NCBI GenBank assembly: GCA_023391725.1
Contig: JAEWAH010000175.1
Coordinates: 1 to 23,984 of the forward strand
Direction of reading: 5' to 3'
DNA from: Bacillota bacterium
GTDB lineage: Bacteria; Bacillota; Clostridia; Christensenellales; Aristaeellaceae
Length of the DNA: 23,984 nt
This document shows positions 6,938-14,346 of the stretch, piece by piece (within the stretch, counting starts at the first letter, position 1; every line of letters begins with the position of its first letter). Below the pieces are notes generated by a model. That model was not told the origin of the DNA. It saw nothing but the letters and a program-made list of their open reading frames with translations, and did no database searches. Both the position numbers and the translations under genes were made by a program.

Positions 6938-7630
6938 TCATTGGGGTGTTTCGGAAAAGTAGGCGGCGATGGGGGAGGCGTAGCTTCCCCAGGCTTCGCC
7001 TTGGGGAGGGCTAGAGAATGTGATCTTCTCGCCCTGGGTGGGGTGGGTGAGGGTGAGTTTGGCACCCCACAGCGCGATCTGCCTGCCGGGGACGCCATGG
7101 CCGTACCGGGCATCGCCCCACAGAGGATGGCCTACGGCCGCGAACTGGACCCGGATTTGATGAGCCCGACCCGTTTCCAGGCGGATGCTCACCAGGGAGG
7201 TGCTATCCTTGCGGGCAAGGCAGGTGTAATGCAGGACAGCCAGTCTGCTTCCGGGTGTCCCTTCCGGAACGGCAGAGACCAGGTTGAGGTCTTCCTCTTT
7301 CAACAGGTGATGGGTAAGCGTGCCGCTGTCCGGCAGATTTCCTTCCACAATGGCCAGATATTCACGGCCCATCTCGTGAGTGGATACCTGCTTCGAAAGC
7401 CGCGCAGCAGCCTTGGAGGTGCGGGCCAGGCACAAGAGCCCGCCCACGGGCCTGTCCATCCGGTGTACCAGGCCCAGGTAGACATCGCCGGGCTTTTGGT
7501 ATTTGTCCTTGATATAGGTTTTCATCAAGGAAAGCAAATCCTGATCCCCTGTGGCATCAGCCTGGGTCAGCATGTTGGGGGGCTTAACCACCACCAGCAG
7601 GTGGTTATCCTCATAGACGACTTTACACAT
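6938..7630 (-). CDS. RluA-family RNA pseudouridine synthase
   Basis: A 230-aa pseudouridine synthase. The catalytic aspartate is D59 in HRMDRPVGGL, and GRAHQIRVQFAAVGHPLWGD is the RluA-family motif near 165-185. There is no S4 RNA-binding domain, so it is of the short RluA type acting on rRNA or tRNA; the target cannot be predicted. The ATG at 7630 overlaps the end of the methyltransferase gene by 8 nt (ATGTGTAA), suggesting translational coupling, because the ribosome binding site is weak. An upstream GTG (7669) has no properly placed ribosome binding site. The last 25 residues are encoded partly by a palindromic repeat (6973-7012) and are unlike the family, so the natural C-terminus may have been altered. 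Confidence 0.9.
   Translation of the reverse strand: MCKVVYEDNHLLVVVKPPNMLTQADATGDQDLLSLMKTYIKDKYQKPGDVYLGLVHRMDRPVGGLLCLARTSKAAARLSKQVSTHEMGREYLAIVEGNLPDSGTLTHHLLKEEDLNLVSAVPEGTPGSRLAVLHYTCLARKDSTSLVSIRLETGRAHQIRVQFAAVGHPLWGDARYGHGVPGRQIALWGAKLTLTHPTQGEKITFSSPPQGEAWGSYASPIAAYFSETPQ
6973..7012. repeat. Short palindromic repeat remnant inside the 3' end of the pseudouridine synthase gene
   Basis: Two adjacent hairpins, GGGGAGGC-gta-GCTTCCCC and CCCCAGGC-ttc-GCC-t-TGGGG, share a central CCCC. From memory, similar CTCCCCAAGGCGAAGC-type palindromes are scattered between genes in gut Clostridia. Here it is translated. Confidence 0.5.
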
Positions 7631-8498
7631 GGCCTTGCCACCGCCCGCTGCAGCCGCAGGGCAGCACACCTCCGGTTAAGACAGGCAGGCAAAGCTCCTG
7701 GGCGTCGATGGTGCCGGGGTGGCGGGAACCGTTGATGCACAGTTGGAGAATGTTTGATAGCACACTGGCCTGAAAGCCCGTGGTGTAGCTGTTAATGAGG
7801 AAGAACAGGGGAGTGTCAGAAAGGGCCTGGGCACAGGTTTGACACAGGCCGAACAGCTCGTCCTCCAGCTTCCACACTTCGCCATTGGGCCCGCGGCCGT
7901 AGCTGGGCGGATCCATCAGGATACCATCGTATTTGCTGCCTCGGCGGATCTCACGGCGAACAAAGGCCAGTGCATCCTCCACGATCCAGCGGCAGCTGGT
8001 TTCAGGTAAGTTTGAAAGCTCGCGATTTTCTCTGGCCCAGGAGACCATCCCCTTGGCCGCATCCACATGGGTGACCTGCGCTCCCGCTGCGGCGCAGGCA
8101 AGCGTCGCCCCGCCGGTATAGCCGAAAAGATTCAATACCTTTGGGGGTGTGCCTTTGGAGGCGCGCGCTTTGCACAGTTCCGCCATCCAGAGCCAGTTGG
8201 CGGCCTGCTCCGGGAAAAGCCCGGTGTGCTTAAAGCCTGTGGGCCGCACGTAGAATTTCAAAGGTCCGTGAGCGATGACCCACCTGTCCGGGAGCTTCTG
8301 GAAAAACTCCCACTGGCCGCCGCCGCGCTCGCTGCGATGGTAATGAGCTTGGGCTTTTTTCCAGAGGGCAGAATCGGATTGGGGCCAGATCACCTGCGGG
8401 TCCGGGCGGCGAAGAGTAACCGAACCCCAGCGCTCCAGCTTTTCGCCGTCGCCGGTATCGATGACCTGATAGTCCGTCCATGTGTCGGCAAGGAACAT
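7623..8498 (-). CDS. Class I SAM-dependent methyltransferase, RlmI-like (COG1092)
   Basis: This 291-aa enzyme resembles the catalytic half of RlmI/RlmK-type 23S rRNA methyltransferases and lacks the N-terminal PUA domain. The SAM-binding motif I is VLNLFGYTGGATL (121-133), motif II ends in HVDAAKGM, and motif IV is LMDPPSYGRGP (194-204). The N-terminus (DTWTDYQVIDTGDGEKLERW) and the end (ELCLPVLTGGVLPCGCSGRW) are typical of clostridial COG1092 proteins. The ATG at 8498 has AAGGAG 6 nt upstream. The long leader consists of seven tandem copies of this gene's own 5' end plus hairpins. The gene lies between ileS and the overlapping pseudouridine synthase. The modified nucleotide is inferred only from the family. 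Confidence 0.88.
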   Translation of the reverse strand: MFLADTWTDYQVIDTGDGEKLERWGSVTLRRPDPQVIWPQSDSALWKKAQAHYHRSERGGGQWEFFQKLPDRWVIAHGPLKFYVRPTGFKHTGLFPEQAANWLWMAELCKARASKGTPPKVLNLFGYTGGATLACAAAGAQVTHVDAAKGMVSWARENRELSNLPETSCRWIVEDALAFVRREIRRGSKYDGILMDPPSYGRGPNGEVWKLEDELFGLCQTCAQALSDTPLFFLINSYTTGFQASVLSNILQLCINGSRHPGTIDAQELCLPVLTGGVLPCGCSGRWQGHV

Positions 8499-9375
8499 GC
8501 GTTTCTCCTTCTACATAGTAAGGGGAAAGATTTCGCGCCTGCGGGCACGACCAGGGCTTTCCGATCGCCCTGGACCTTCGGGGGCCGTTAACAAGGACCT
8601 ATTATTCGTCCATGTGTCGGCAAGGAAGATGCGTTTCTCCTTTTCAGGGGTCTCGCGCCTGCGGGCGTGACCAGGGCTTTCCGATCGCCCTGGACCTTCG
8701 GACGCCGTTGACAAGCACCTGGTAATCCGCCCATGTGTCGGCATGGAAGATGCGTTTCTCCTTTTCAGGGGTCTCGCTCCTGCGGGAGCGACCAGGGCTT
8801 TCCGATTGCCCTGGACCTTCGGGGGCCGTTGACAAGCACCTGGTAATCCGCCCATGTGTCGGCAAGGAAGATGCGTTTCTCCTTTTCAGGGGTCTCGCTC
8901 CTGCGGGCGTGACCAGGGCTTTCCGATCGCCCTGGACCTTCGGGGGCCGTTAACAAGGACCTATTATTCGTCCATGTGTCGGCAAGGAAGATGCGTTTTT
9001 CCTTTTCAGGGGACTCGCTCCTGCGGGAGCGACCAGGGCGATCCTAACGCCCTGGACCTTCGGTTTCCGTTGGCAAGCACCAAATAGGCAGTCCATGTGT
9101 CGGTTAAAAACATGCGGTTGCTAATTGCAGGTTCAAGTCACAGCTAATTATGGCGAAAAGTAGGTCTCGCTCCTGCGGGAGCGACCAGGGCGATCCTAAC
9201 GCCCTGGACCATCGGACGCCGCTGACAAGCACCTGGTAATCCGTGCATGTGTCGGCAAGGAAGAGGCGTTTTCCTTATTGTCGTGAAAGGAAGGATTTCG
9301 CTCCTGCGGGAGCGACCAAAGGGCTTTCCGGTCGCCCTTTGGAAACCTTCGGAGGCGGGTAGTATTCTGCCCATT
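8499..9375 (-). repeat. Array of seven tandem ~121-bp units derived from the methyltransferase gene start plus two hairpins
   Basis: This 902-nt gap between ileS and the methyltransferase has no credible gene. The landmark (G)TCCATGTGTCGG occurs at 8476 (the true gene start), 8608, 8729, 8850, 8970, 9091 and 9243, with a truncated copy at 9369; spacings are 132, 121, 121, 120, 121, 152 and 126. Read on the minus strand, each unit holds about 20 nt unlike the gene, hairpin H2 (CCAGGGC / GCCCTGG, 9-nt loop), hairpin H1 (TCGCTCC-tgcg-GGAGCGA and variants), a ribosome binding site (AAGGAGAAACG) and about 15 codons like the methyltransferase N-terminus. H2 lies at 8551-8573, 8671-8693, 8792-8814, 8913-8935, 9033-9055, 9185-9207 and 9316-9342. 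The start ATG is ATC in the units at 8608-8970 and CTC at 9243; only the unit at 9091 keeps ATG, without a ribosome binding site. Period 121 does not preserve frame, so the array is most likely non-coding. Confidence 0.9.
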
Positions 9376-9400
9376 CAACTATTGTTCTGTTACGGCAATG

Positions 9401-12400
9401 TCATGCCCGCTTTACCGACAGCACAGCCGTCTCACCATTGATATCCCATTCCTTGGCGATGGCGTCCGCCTTGGGATTCCCTGCGGTCAGAGATGTCGCC
9501 AGTACGCCGTTTTGGATCATGGCCCGGCCGGATTCGATGGCGGCGGCCAGCTTCTCGCCGGCCTGGTAGGTGACCTCGATGCGGTCGGTCACGTCAAAGT
9601 CCGCGTCCTTGCGCATGGTTTGCAGCTTGCTGATGACCTCTCGAACAAACCCTTCCTGGATGAGCTCGGGCGTGAGGTTCGTATCCAGCACCACGGTCAC
9701 TTCCCGCTCGGTCAATGCCATGAAGCCGGGCTTTTGCATGGGCTCGGTGAGCACGTCGTCCTTTTCCAGGGTCACTTTCGTGCCGCCCAAATCAAAGGAG
9801 ACGCTTTCGCCGCGATTGAAGGCGTCCACCACGTCGTTGCCGTCCAAGGTAGTCAAGTGCTGGCTGATTTGGCCCAGCAGCTTTCCATAGCGGGGGCCCA
9901 GGGTGCGCAGTTGAGGCTTGAGCTTATAGCTGGTAAAGGCGCGGGCATCCTCGGTGAAGATCACCTGCTTGACGTTGAGTTCATCCTCCGCCAGGTCCAC
10001 ATACTCGCCTTGGAAGGCGGCGCCCTTCACGTACAGTGCCCGGGCGGGCTGGCGTACCTTCATGGAGGCGGCGTTGCGGCAGGCTCTGCCCAATTGCACT
10101 ACATTTACTAGGGAGGTCATTTGACTTTCCATGGCTGGGTCGATGAAGGCGGGGTCGCACACGGGGAAATCGCACAGATGCACGCTGATGGGCGCGTCGG
10201 GCCTCACTGAGCGCACCAGGTTTTGATACATGCTTTCGGCAAGATAGGGCACAAAGGGAGCGATGAGGCGCGAGAGCGTTTCCAGCACTGTATACAGGGT
10301 GATGAAAGCTGCTTCCTTGTCCCCAGCCATGCCCTTGCCCCAGAACCGTTCCCGGCCGCGGCGGACGTACCAGTTGCTCAGATCGTCCACAAAATCGCCG
10401 ATAGCACGGCCCGGCTCGGTGATGTGATAGTTGTCCAGCTCGTTTGTGGCATATTGGATCAGGGAATGCAAGCGGCTTAAGATCCATTTATCCATCAAAG
10501 ACAGTTGGGCCTTTTCAAGAGGATGGTCCTTGGGATCGAAATTATCGATGTTGGCGTAGAGCACGAAGAAGGCGTAGGTGTTCTGCAGCGTGCCCATGAA
10601 CTTGCGCTGGGATTCGGAAACGGCCTCGCCGTAGAAGCGGCTTGGCAGCCAGGGCGCGCCGGCGGTGTAGAAGTACCAGCGCACGGCGTCGGCGCCCTGC
10701 ACATCCAGAACGCTCCAGGGGTCCACCACGTTGCCCTTGTGCTTGGACATCTTCTGCCCGTCCTTGTCCTGCACATGGCCCATGACAATGCAGTTTTCAA
10801 AAGGAGACTTGTCAAACAGCATCGTGCCGATGGCAAGCAGCGTGTAGAACCAGCCCCGGGTCTGGTCCACCGCCTCGGAGATATAGGCGGCGGGGAAGTT
10901 CTGCTCGAACTGATCCTTGTTTTCAAAGGGGTAGTGCCACTGGGCAAAGGGCATGGAGCCGGAATCATACCAGCAGTCGATGACCTCTTTCACGCGGTGC
11001 ATATCCTTGCCGCACTTGGGGCATTTGAGCACCACCTGGTCGATGAAGGGACGGTGCAGCTCCGGCAAGTCGAAAGCCGCTGCGGCCATATCGTGAAGCT
11101 CCTGCCTGGAGCCCACCACGTGCATGTGGCCATCCTCGCAAAGCCAGATGGGCAGGGGCGTACCCCAGTACCTTTCCCGCGAAAGGCCCCAGTCCACCAC
11201 GTTTTCCAGGAAGTTGCCCATGCGGCCTTCTTTGATATTCTCTGGCAGCCAGTTCACACTGCGGTTGTTGCGCAAAAGTTCATCCTTGAGCGCGGTTACG
11301 CGGATGAACCAAGTGGCCCGGGCGTAGTACAGAAGCGGCGTATCGCACCGCCAGCAGAAGGGGTAATTATGGGTATAGGCCGCTTTCTTGAAAAGGAGGC
11401 CGCGGGCTTCCAGGTCTTTTAAGATCACGGGGTCGGCCTGCTTGACAAACGTGCCCGCCCAAGGTGTCTCCGCAGCGAAGTGGCCCTGGGTGTCCACCAG
11501 CTGCACAAAGGGCAGGCTGTTGTCACGGCCCACCCGGGCGTCATCCTCGCCGAAAGCCGGGGCGATATGCACGATGCCTGTGCCGTCGGTGAGCGTTACA
11601 TAGCTGTCGCACACCACGTACCAGGCCTTTTCACGAGGGTTTGCAAAGTTGTACAGAGGCTCGTACTCCAGCCCCTTCAGCTGGCTGCCCGGGAAGGTCT
11701 CAACAATCTGCGCCGCCGCAGCGTCCTCTTCACAGAAGACGGAGGAGATCAGTTCCTTGGCAAGGATATACGTCATGCCATGGACGTTGACGCGGCAGTA
11801 TTCTTCCTTGGCGTTGACGCAGAGCGCCACGTTGGTGGGCAGCGTCCAGGGCGGGGTGGTCCAGGCCAGCAGGCAGGTATTGGCCTCGCCTTTTACGTTG
11901 AAGCGTACAAAGGCGCTCATGTCGCTGACTTCTTTATAGTTCTGGGCCACCTCATGGCTGGACAAAGCTGTTCCGCAGCGGGGGCAGTAGGGGACCACCT
12001 TATGGCCCTTGTATAGCAAGTCGCGTTTGGCGATCTCCTTGAGGCTCCACCACACGGACTCGATATAATTGTCCTCATAGGTGATATAGGGATGCTCCAT
12101 GTCCACCCAGAAAGCCACACGTTCGGACATGTCTTCCCATTCATGCAGGTATTTCCACACGCTCTTTTTGCACGCGGCGATAAACGGCTCGATGCCGTAT
12201 TCCTCGATTTGCGGTTTGCCGTCCAGACCCAGCTGCTTTTCCACTTCCAGCTCCACCGGCAGGCCATGGGTGTCCCAGCCGGCCTTGCGCAGCACACGCT
12301 TGCCCTTCATGGTCTGATAGCGGGGGATCAGATCCTTGATGGAGCGGGTGAGGACGTGGCCGATGTGAGGCTTGCCGTTGGCCGTGGGCGGTCCGTCAAA

Positions 12401-12532
12401 GAAGGTGAAGGCCTCCTTAGCCCCATCCCGGTGATGAAGGCTTTTCTGGACGACGCCATTATCCTTCCAAAAGGCCATGATCTCCTTTTCCCGGGCCGCA
12501 AAGTTCATGTCGGTGGGTACTTTTTGATACAT
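9401..12532 (-). CDS. ileS: Isoleucyl-tRNA synthetase, long (type 2-like) form
   Basis: This 1043-aa enzyme charges tRNA-Ile. The class I signature HIGH is at 56-59 and KMSK at 594-597, within GQKMSKHKGNVVDP. The editing (CP1) domain motif WTTPPWTLPTN starts at about residue 224, and Cys pairs (CPRCG, CPKCG) mark zinc knuckles in the inserted domains. The length of over 1000 aa and the KMSKHKGN form match the eukaryote-like, type 2 bacterial IleS rather than the ~920-aa type 1. The start is ATG 12532, which has GGGAGG 7 nt upstream; an ATG 45 nt further up (12577) lacks a ribosome binding site. Expression should be controlled by the T-box leader. The downstream modification genes are probably co-transcribed through the repeat array. 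Confidence 0.96.
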   Translation of the reverse strand: MYQKVPTDMNFAAREKEIMAFWKDNGVVQKSLHHRDGAKEAFTFFDGPPTANGKPHIGHVLTRSIKDLIPRYQTMKGKRVLRKAGWDTHGLPVELEVEKQLGLDGKPQIEEYGIEPFIAACKKSVWKYLHEWEDMSERVAFWVDMEHPYITYEDNYIESVWWSLKEIAKRDLLYKGHKVVPYCPRCGTALSSHEVAQNYKEVSDMSAFVRFNVKGEANTCLLAWTTPPWTLPTNVALCVNAKEEYCRVNVHGMTYILAKELISSVFCEEDAAAAQIVETFPGSQLKGLEYEPLYNFANPREKAWYVVCDSYVTLTDGTGIVHIAPAFGEDDARVGRDNSLPFVQLVDTQGHFAAETPWAGTFVKQADPVILKDLEARGLLFKKAAYTHNYPFCWRCDTPLLYYARATWFIRVTALKDELLRNNRSVNWLPENIKEGRMGNFLENVVDWGLSRERYWGTPLPIWLCEDGHMHVVGSRQELHDMAAAAFDLPELHRPFIDQVVLKCPKCGKDMHRVKEVIDCWYDSGSMPFAQWHYPFENKDQFEQNFPAAYISEAVDQTRGWFYTLLAIGTMLFDKSPFENCIVMGHVQDKDGQKMSKHKGNVVDPWSVLDVQGADAVRWYFYTAGAPWLPSRFYGEAVSESQRKFMGTLQNTYAFFVLYANIDNFDPKDHPLEKAQLSLMDKWILSRLHSLIQYATNELDNYHITEPGRAIGDFVDDLSNWYVRRGRERFWGKGMAGDKEAAFITLYTVLETLSRLIAPFVPYLAESMYQNLVRSVRPDAPISVHLCDFPVCDPAFIDPAMESQMTSLVNVVQLGRACRNAASMKVRQPARALYVKGAAFQGEYVDLAEDELNVKQVIFTEDARAFTSYKLKPQLRTLGPRYGKLLGQISQHLTTLDGNDVVDAFNRGESVSFDLGGTKVTLEKDDVLTEPMQKPGFMALTEREVTVVLDTNLTPELIQEGFVREVISKLQTMRKDADFDVTDRIEVTYQAGEKLAAAIESGRAMIQNGVLATSLTAGNPKADAIAKEWDINGETAVLSVKRA

Positions 12533-12589
12533 GCTGTAGCCTCCCGCATCCAAATAGTGAGAATAGTGAAAATTCATGCGGAGAAAAAG

Positions 12590-12615
12590 AAAACCGCCCC
12601 AATAGCTTGGGACGG
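12590..12615 (-). terminator. T-box regulated terminator
   Basis: On the minus strand CCGTCCC (12609-12615) pairs with GGGGCGG (12594-12600) around an 8-nt loop and is followed by TTTTCTTTTTC. It overlaps the region competing with the antiterminator. Confidence 0.85.
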
Positions 12616-12836
12616 ATCACTCCGCGGTACCACCCAGATTGGCGCAAAGCGCCCTCTTTGCGCAGACAAAATGCCTGCGGCCCCGTAACGGAGGCGATCC
12701 GCCCGCACCTCAAGAAAGAACTTCGGTTCGGGGAACTCCGGGGTGATCCGATGCGGCTGCTCCCGCCGGCCTTGCACCAACGCCGGCTCGCTGAAGGGGC
12801 ATATCGCGCATCCGTCCCCATCATGGTCCATATACC
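12590..12836 (-). promoter_or_regulatory. T-box riboswitch of ileS, ATC (Ile) specifier
   Basis: The leader reads, on the minus strand, the T-box core GGGTGGTACCGCGGA (12621-12635), whose TGG pairs with the CCA end of uncharged tRNA. Upstream, AGCGAGCCGGCGTTGGTGCA is typical of the Stem I distal loop. The specifier is probably ATC (12745-12747) in the context GGATCACCCC, matching isoleucine and the gene downstream. A terminator closes the leader. Uncharged tRNA-Ile should favour the antiterminator and switch on ileS. Confidence 0.92.
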
Positions 12837-12842
12837 TTATCT

Positions 12843-12870
12843 ATTATATGCAGATTTGCATAAAAGTAAA
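12843..12870 (-). promoter_or_regulatory. Promoter of the T-box/ileS transcript
   Basis: A perfect TATAAT (12843-12848) lies 16 bp after TTTACT (12865-12870) on the minus strand. The predicted transcript start, near 12836, is right at the base of the T-box. Confidence 0.75.
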
Positions 12871-12920
12871 GGGGGAGTGTGAATTTTTGGGATGTGGCGG
12901 GGAGGTGTTTCAATCGGCGT

Positions 12921-12980
12921 ATTGCTACGCTAGACAATCCTCAGTCTCGCTTTGCTCGACAGCTCCTTTCAAAAGGAGCC
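12921..12980. repeat. Remnant of a dispersed intergenic palindromic element
   Basis: The stretch runs from ATTGCTACGCTAGACAATCC through CAGTCTCGCTTTGCTCGACAG to AGCTCCTTTCAAAAGGAGCC. Its segments recall a repeat family I remember between genes of many gut Firmicutes (CAGTCTCGCTTCGCTCGACAG with a terminal CTCCCTT/AAGGGAG hairpin). It separates the divergent ileS and CDF promoters. No coding potential is seen. Confidence 0.5.
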
Positions 12981-13004
12981 TTGATAAAATTAAGTTGTCC
13001 CCAA

Positions 13005-13033
13005 TGTCTTTTCTGGAAAAAATATGGTATAAT
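13005..13033 (+). promoter_or_regulatory. Extended -10 promoter of the CDF transporter gene
   Basis: TGGTATAAT (TG-n-TATAAT, -10 at 13028-13033) is a perfect extended -10. The -35 position (TGTCTT, 13005-13010) is weak, as is usual for this promoter type. The start codon is 35 nt downstream. Confidence 0.7.
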
Positions 13034-13068
13034 ATCCTCTATTGGAATTTTGGATAGGGGGCATCCAT

Positions 13069-14235
13069 ATGACTGGCTGGCTTTTGCGACTGTTTGTGAA
13101 GAATCATCAAAACACGCAGGATCAGTCTGTCCGGACCTCCTACGCGTCCCTGGCTGCCATGGTTGGCATTATTCTAAATTTACTCCTGGCCACTGCCAAG
13201 ATGCTCACTGGCCTTTTCATCGGCTCTGTGGCGGTGACGGCAGACGGCGCCAACAACTTATCGGACGCGGGCGGATCTATCGTTTCCCTGGTGAGTACCC
13301 GCATGGCCCAGAAGCCTGGGGACAAGGATCACCCCTTCGGCCATGGACGTATGGAATATATTGGTGCTCTGGGCGTTGGCGTGCTGATCTTGTTGATGGG
13401 GTTCGAACTGCTCAAGGCGGGCATCGAAAGCATCATCACCCCTACTGCGCCGGATTATTCCCTGGCCGCCTGGGCTGCGCTTTCGGGCAGCATCATCGTA
13501 AAAGGCTGGCTTTACCTGTTTTATAACAGACTGGGCCGGGCCGTGGATTCTCCGCCGCTCATGGCTGCGGGGAAGGACTCTATTTCTGATGTGCTGGCGA
13601 GCTCTGGCGTGGTCCTGGGCATGCTGGCTTTTAAGCTTTTTAAGCTGCCTGCCGATGGATATGTGGGCACGCTTGTTGCCCTTGTGGTGCTGAAAACGGG
13701 CTTTGGGGTTTGTAAAGGCACCATCGACAGACTTCTGGGCGCTCCGCCCAGCCGGGAGATGAACGATAAGATCATGGAAAAACTTCTCTCCTATGATGGC
13801 ATCCTGGGGGTGCACGATCTGGTGATCCACGATTACGGGCCGGGGCGTATCCTGGCCTCTGTCCACGCGGAGGTATCCGCCAAGTCGGATATCCTGAAGG
13901 TGCATGAGCTTATCGACCGTGCGGAGCGGGATATTTCCAAAGAGATGAGTTTGAATCTTTTGATCCATATGGATCCCGTCGTTACCGATGACAAGGCTGC
14001 CAATGAAGCCTATGCCAGGATGGAAGCGTTCCTGAAAGCGGTTGATCCGCGGCTTAAGATCCATGATTTCCGCCGCTTGCCCAGTGAGGAGAGGATCCTG
14101 CTTATGTTTGACGTGGTTGTGCCCGCCGAAATTGGAGATACCGAGCCTTTGAAACGCCAAATAGAGGCATACGCCAAGGGAATGGATGAGAGTAACGAAT
14201 GCTTGCTGGATTTTGATCTTGACTATTACCATTAA
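13069..14235 (+). CDS. Cation diffusion facilitator (CDF) family metal transporter
   Basis: A 388-aa CDF exporter of divalent metal ions. Membrane segments lie at about 27-50, 54-78, 96-118, 132-152, 173-190 and 196-215. The metal-binding pairs of the two transport helices are D59-x3-N63 (DGANNLSDAGG) and D170-x3-D174 (KDSISDVLASSG), with DHPFGHGRMEY in between, and a cytoplasmic C-terminal domain starts near 225. The first site, with Asn instead of His or Asp, occurs in a large CDF clade with poorly defined specificity, so the metal is not predicted. The C-terminal domain is about 160 residues, longer than in YiiP. ATG 13069 follows GGATAGGGGG; a TTG start at 13042 is less likely. Confidence 0.93.
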   Translation: MTGWLLRLFVKNHQNTQDQSVRTSYASLAAMVGIILNLLLATAKMLTGLFIGSVAVTADGANNLSDAGGSIVSLVSTRMAQKPGDKDHPFGHGRMEYIGALGVGVLILLMGFELLKAGIESIITPTAPDYSLAAWAALSGSIIVKGWLYLFYNRLGRAVDSPPLMAAGKDSISDVLASSGVVLGMLAFKLFKLPADGYVGTLVALVVLKTGFGVCKGTIDRLLGAPPSREMNDKIMEKLLSYDGILGVHDLVIHDYGPGRILASVHAEVSAKSDILKVHELIDRAERDISKEMSLNLLIHMDPVVTDDKAANEAYARMEAFLKAVDPRLKIHDFRRLPSEERILLMFDVVVPAEIGDTEPLKRQIEAYAKGMDESNECLLDFDLDYYH

Positions 14236-14346
14236 TTGGCGCGGCGCCCATGGCAGGAATTTGCATGATTCTTTATCCTCCAGCCGTTTTAAAAGGGAAA
14301 ACAGGCAAATTGTCGAAATTTGCTTGCAAAGGCAGGGGGTATTTTA

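Noticed and set aside
8511..8956. Short overlapping frames within the repeat array encoding repetitive peptides
   Set aside because: Unit lengths of 120, 121, 132 and 152 bp do not keep one reading frame, the starts lack proper ribosome binding sites, and variation concentrates outside the paired stems, pointing to non-coding sequence.
8499..9375. CRISPR array
   Set aside because: Units are near-identical along their whole length of about 121 bp, with no short repeat alternating with unique spacers and no cas genes nearby.
8499..9375. Tandem T-box leaders before the methyltransferase
   Set aside because: No TGGNACCGCG core or specifier-like Stem I is found in any unit; only the leader of ileS has it.
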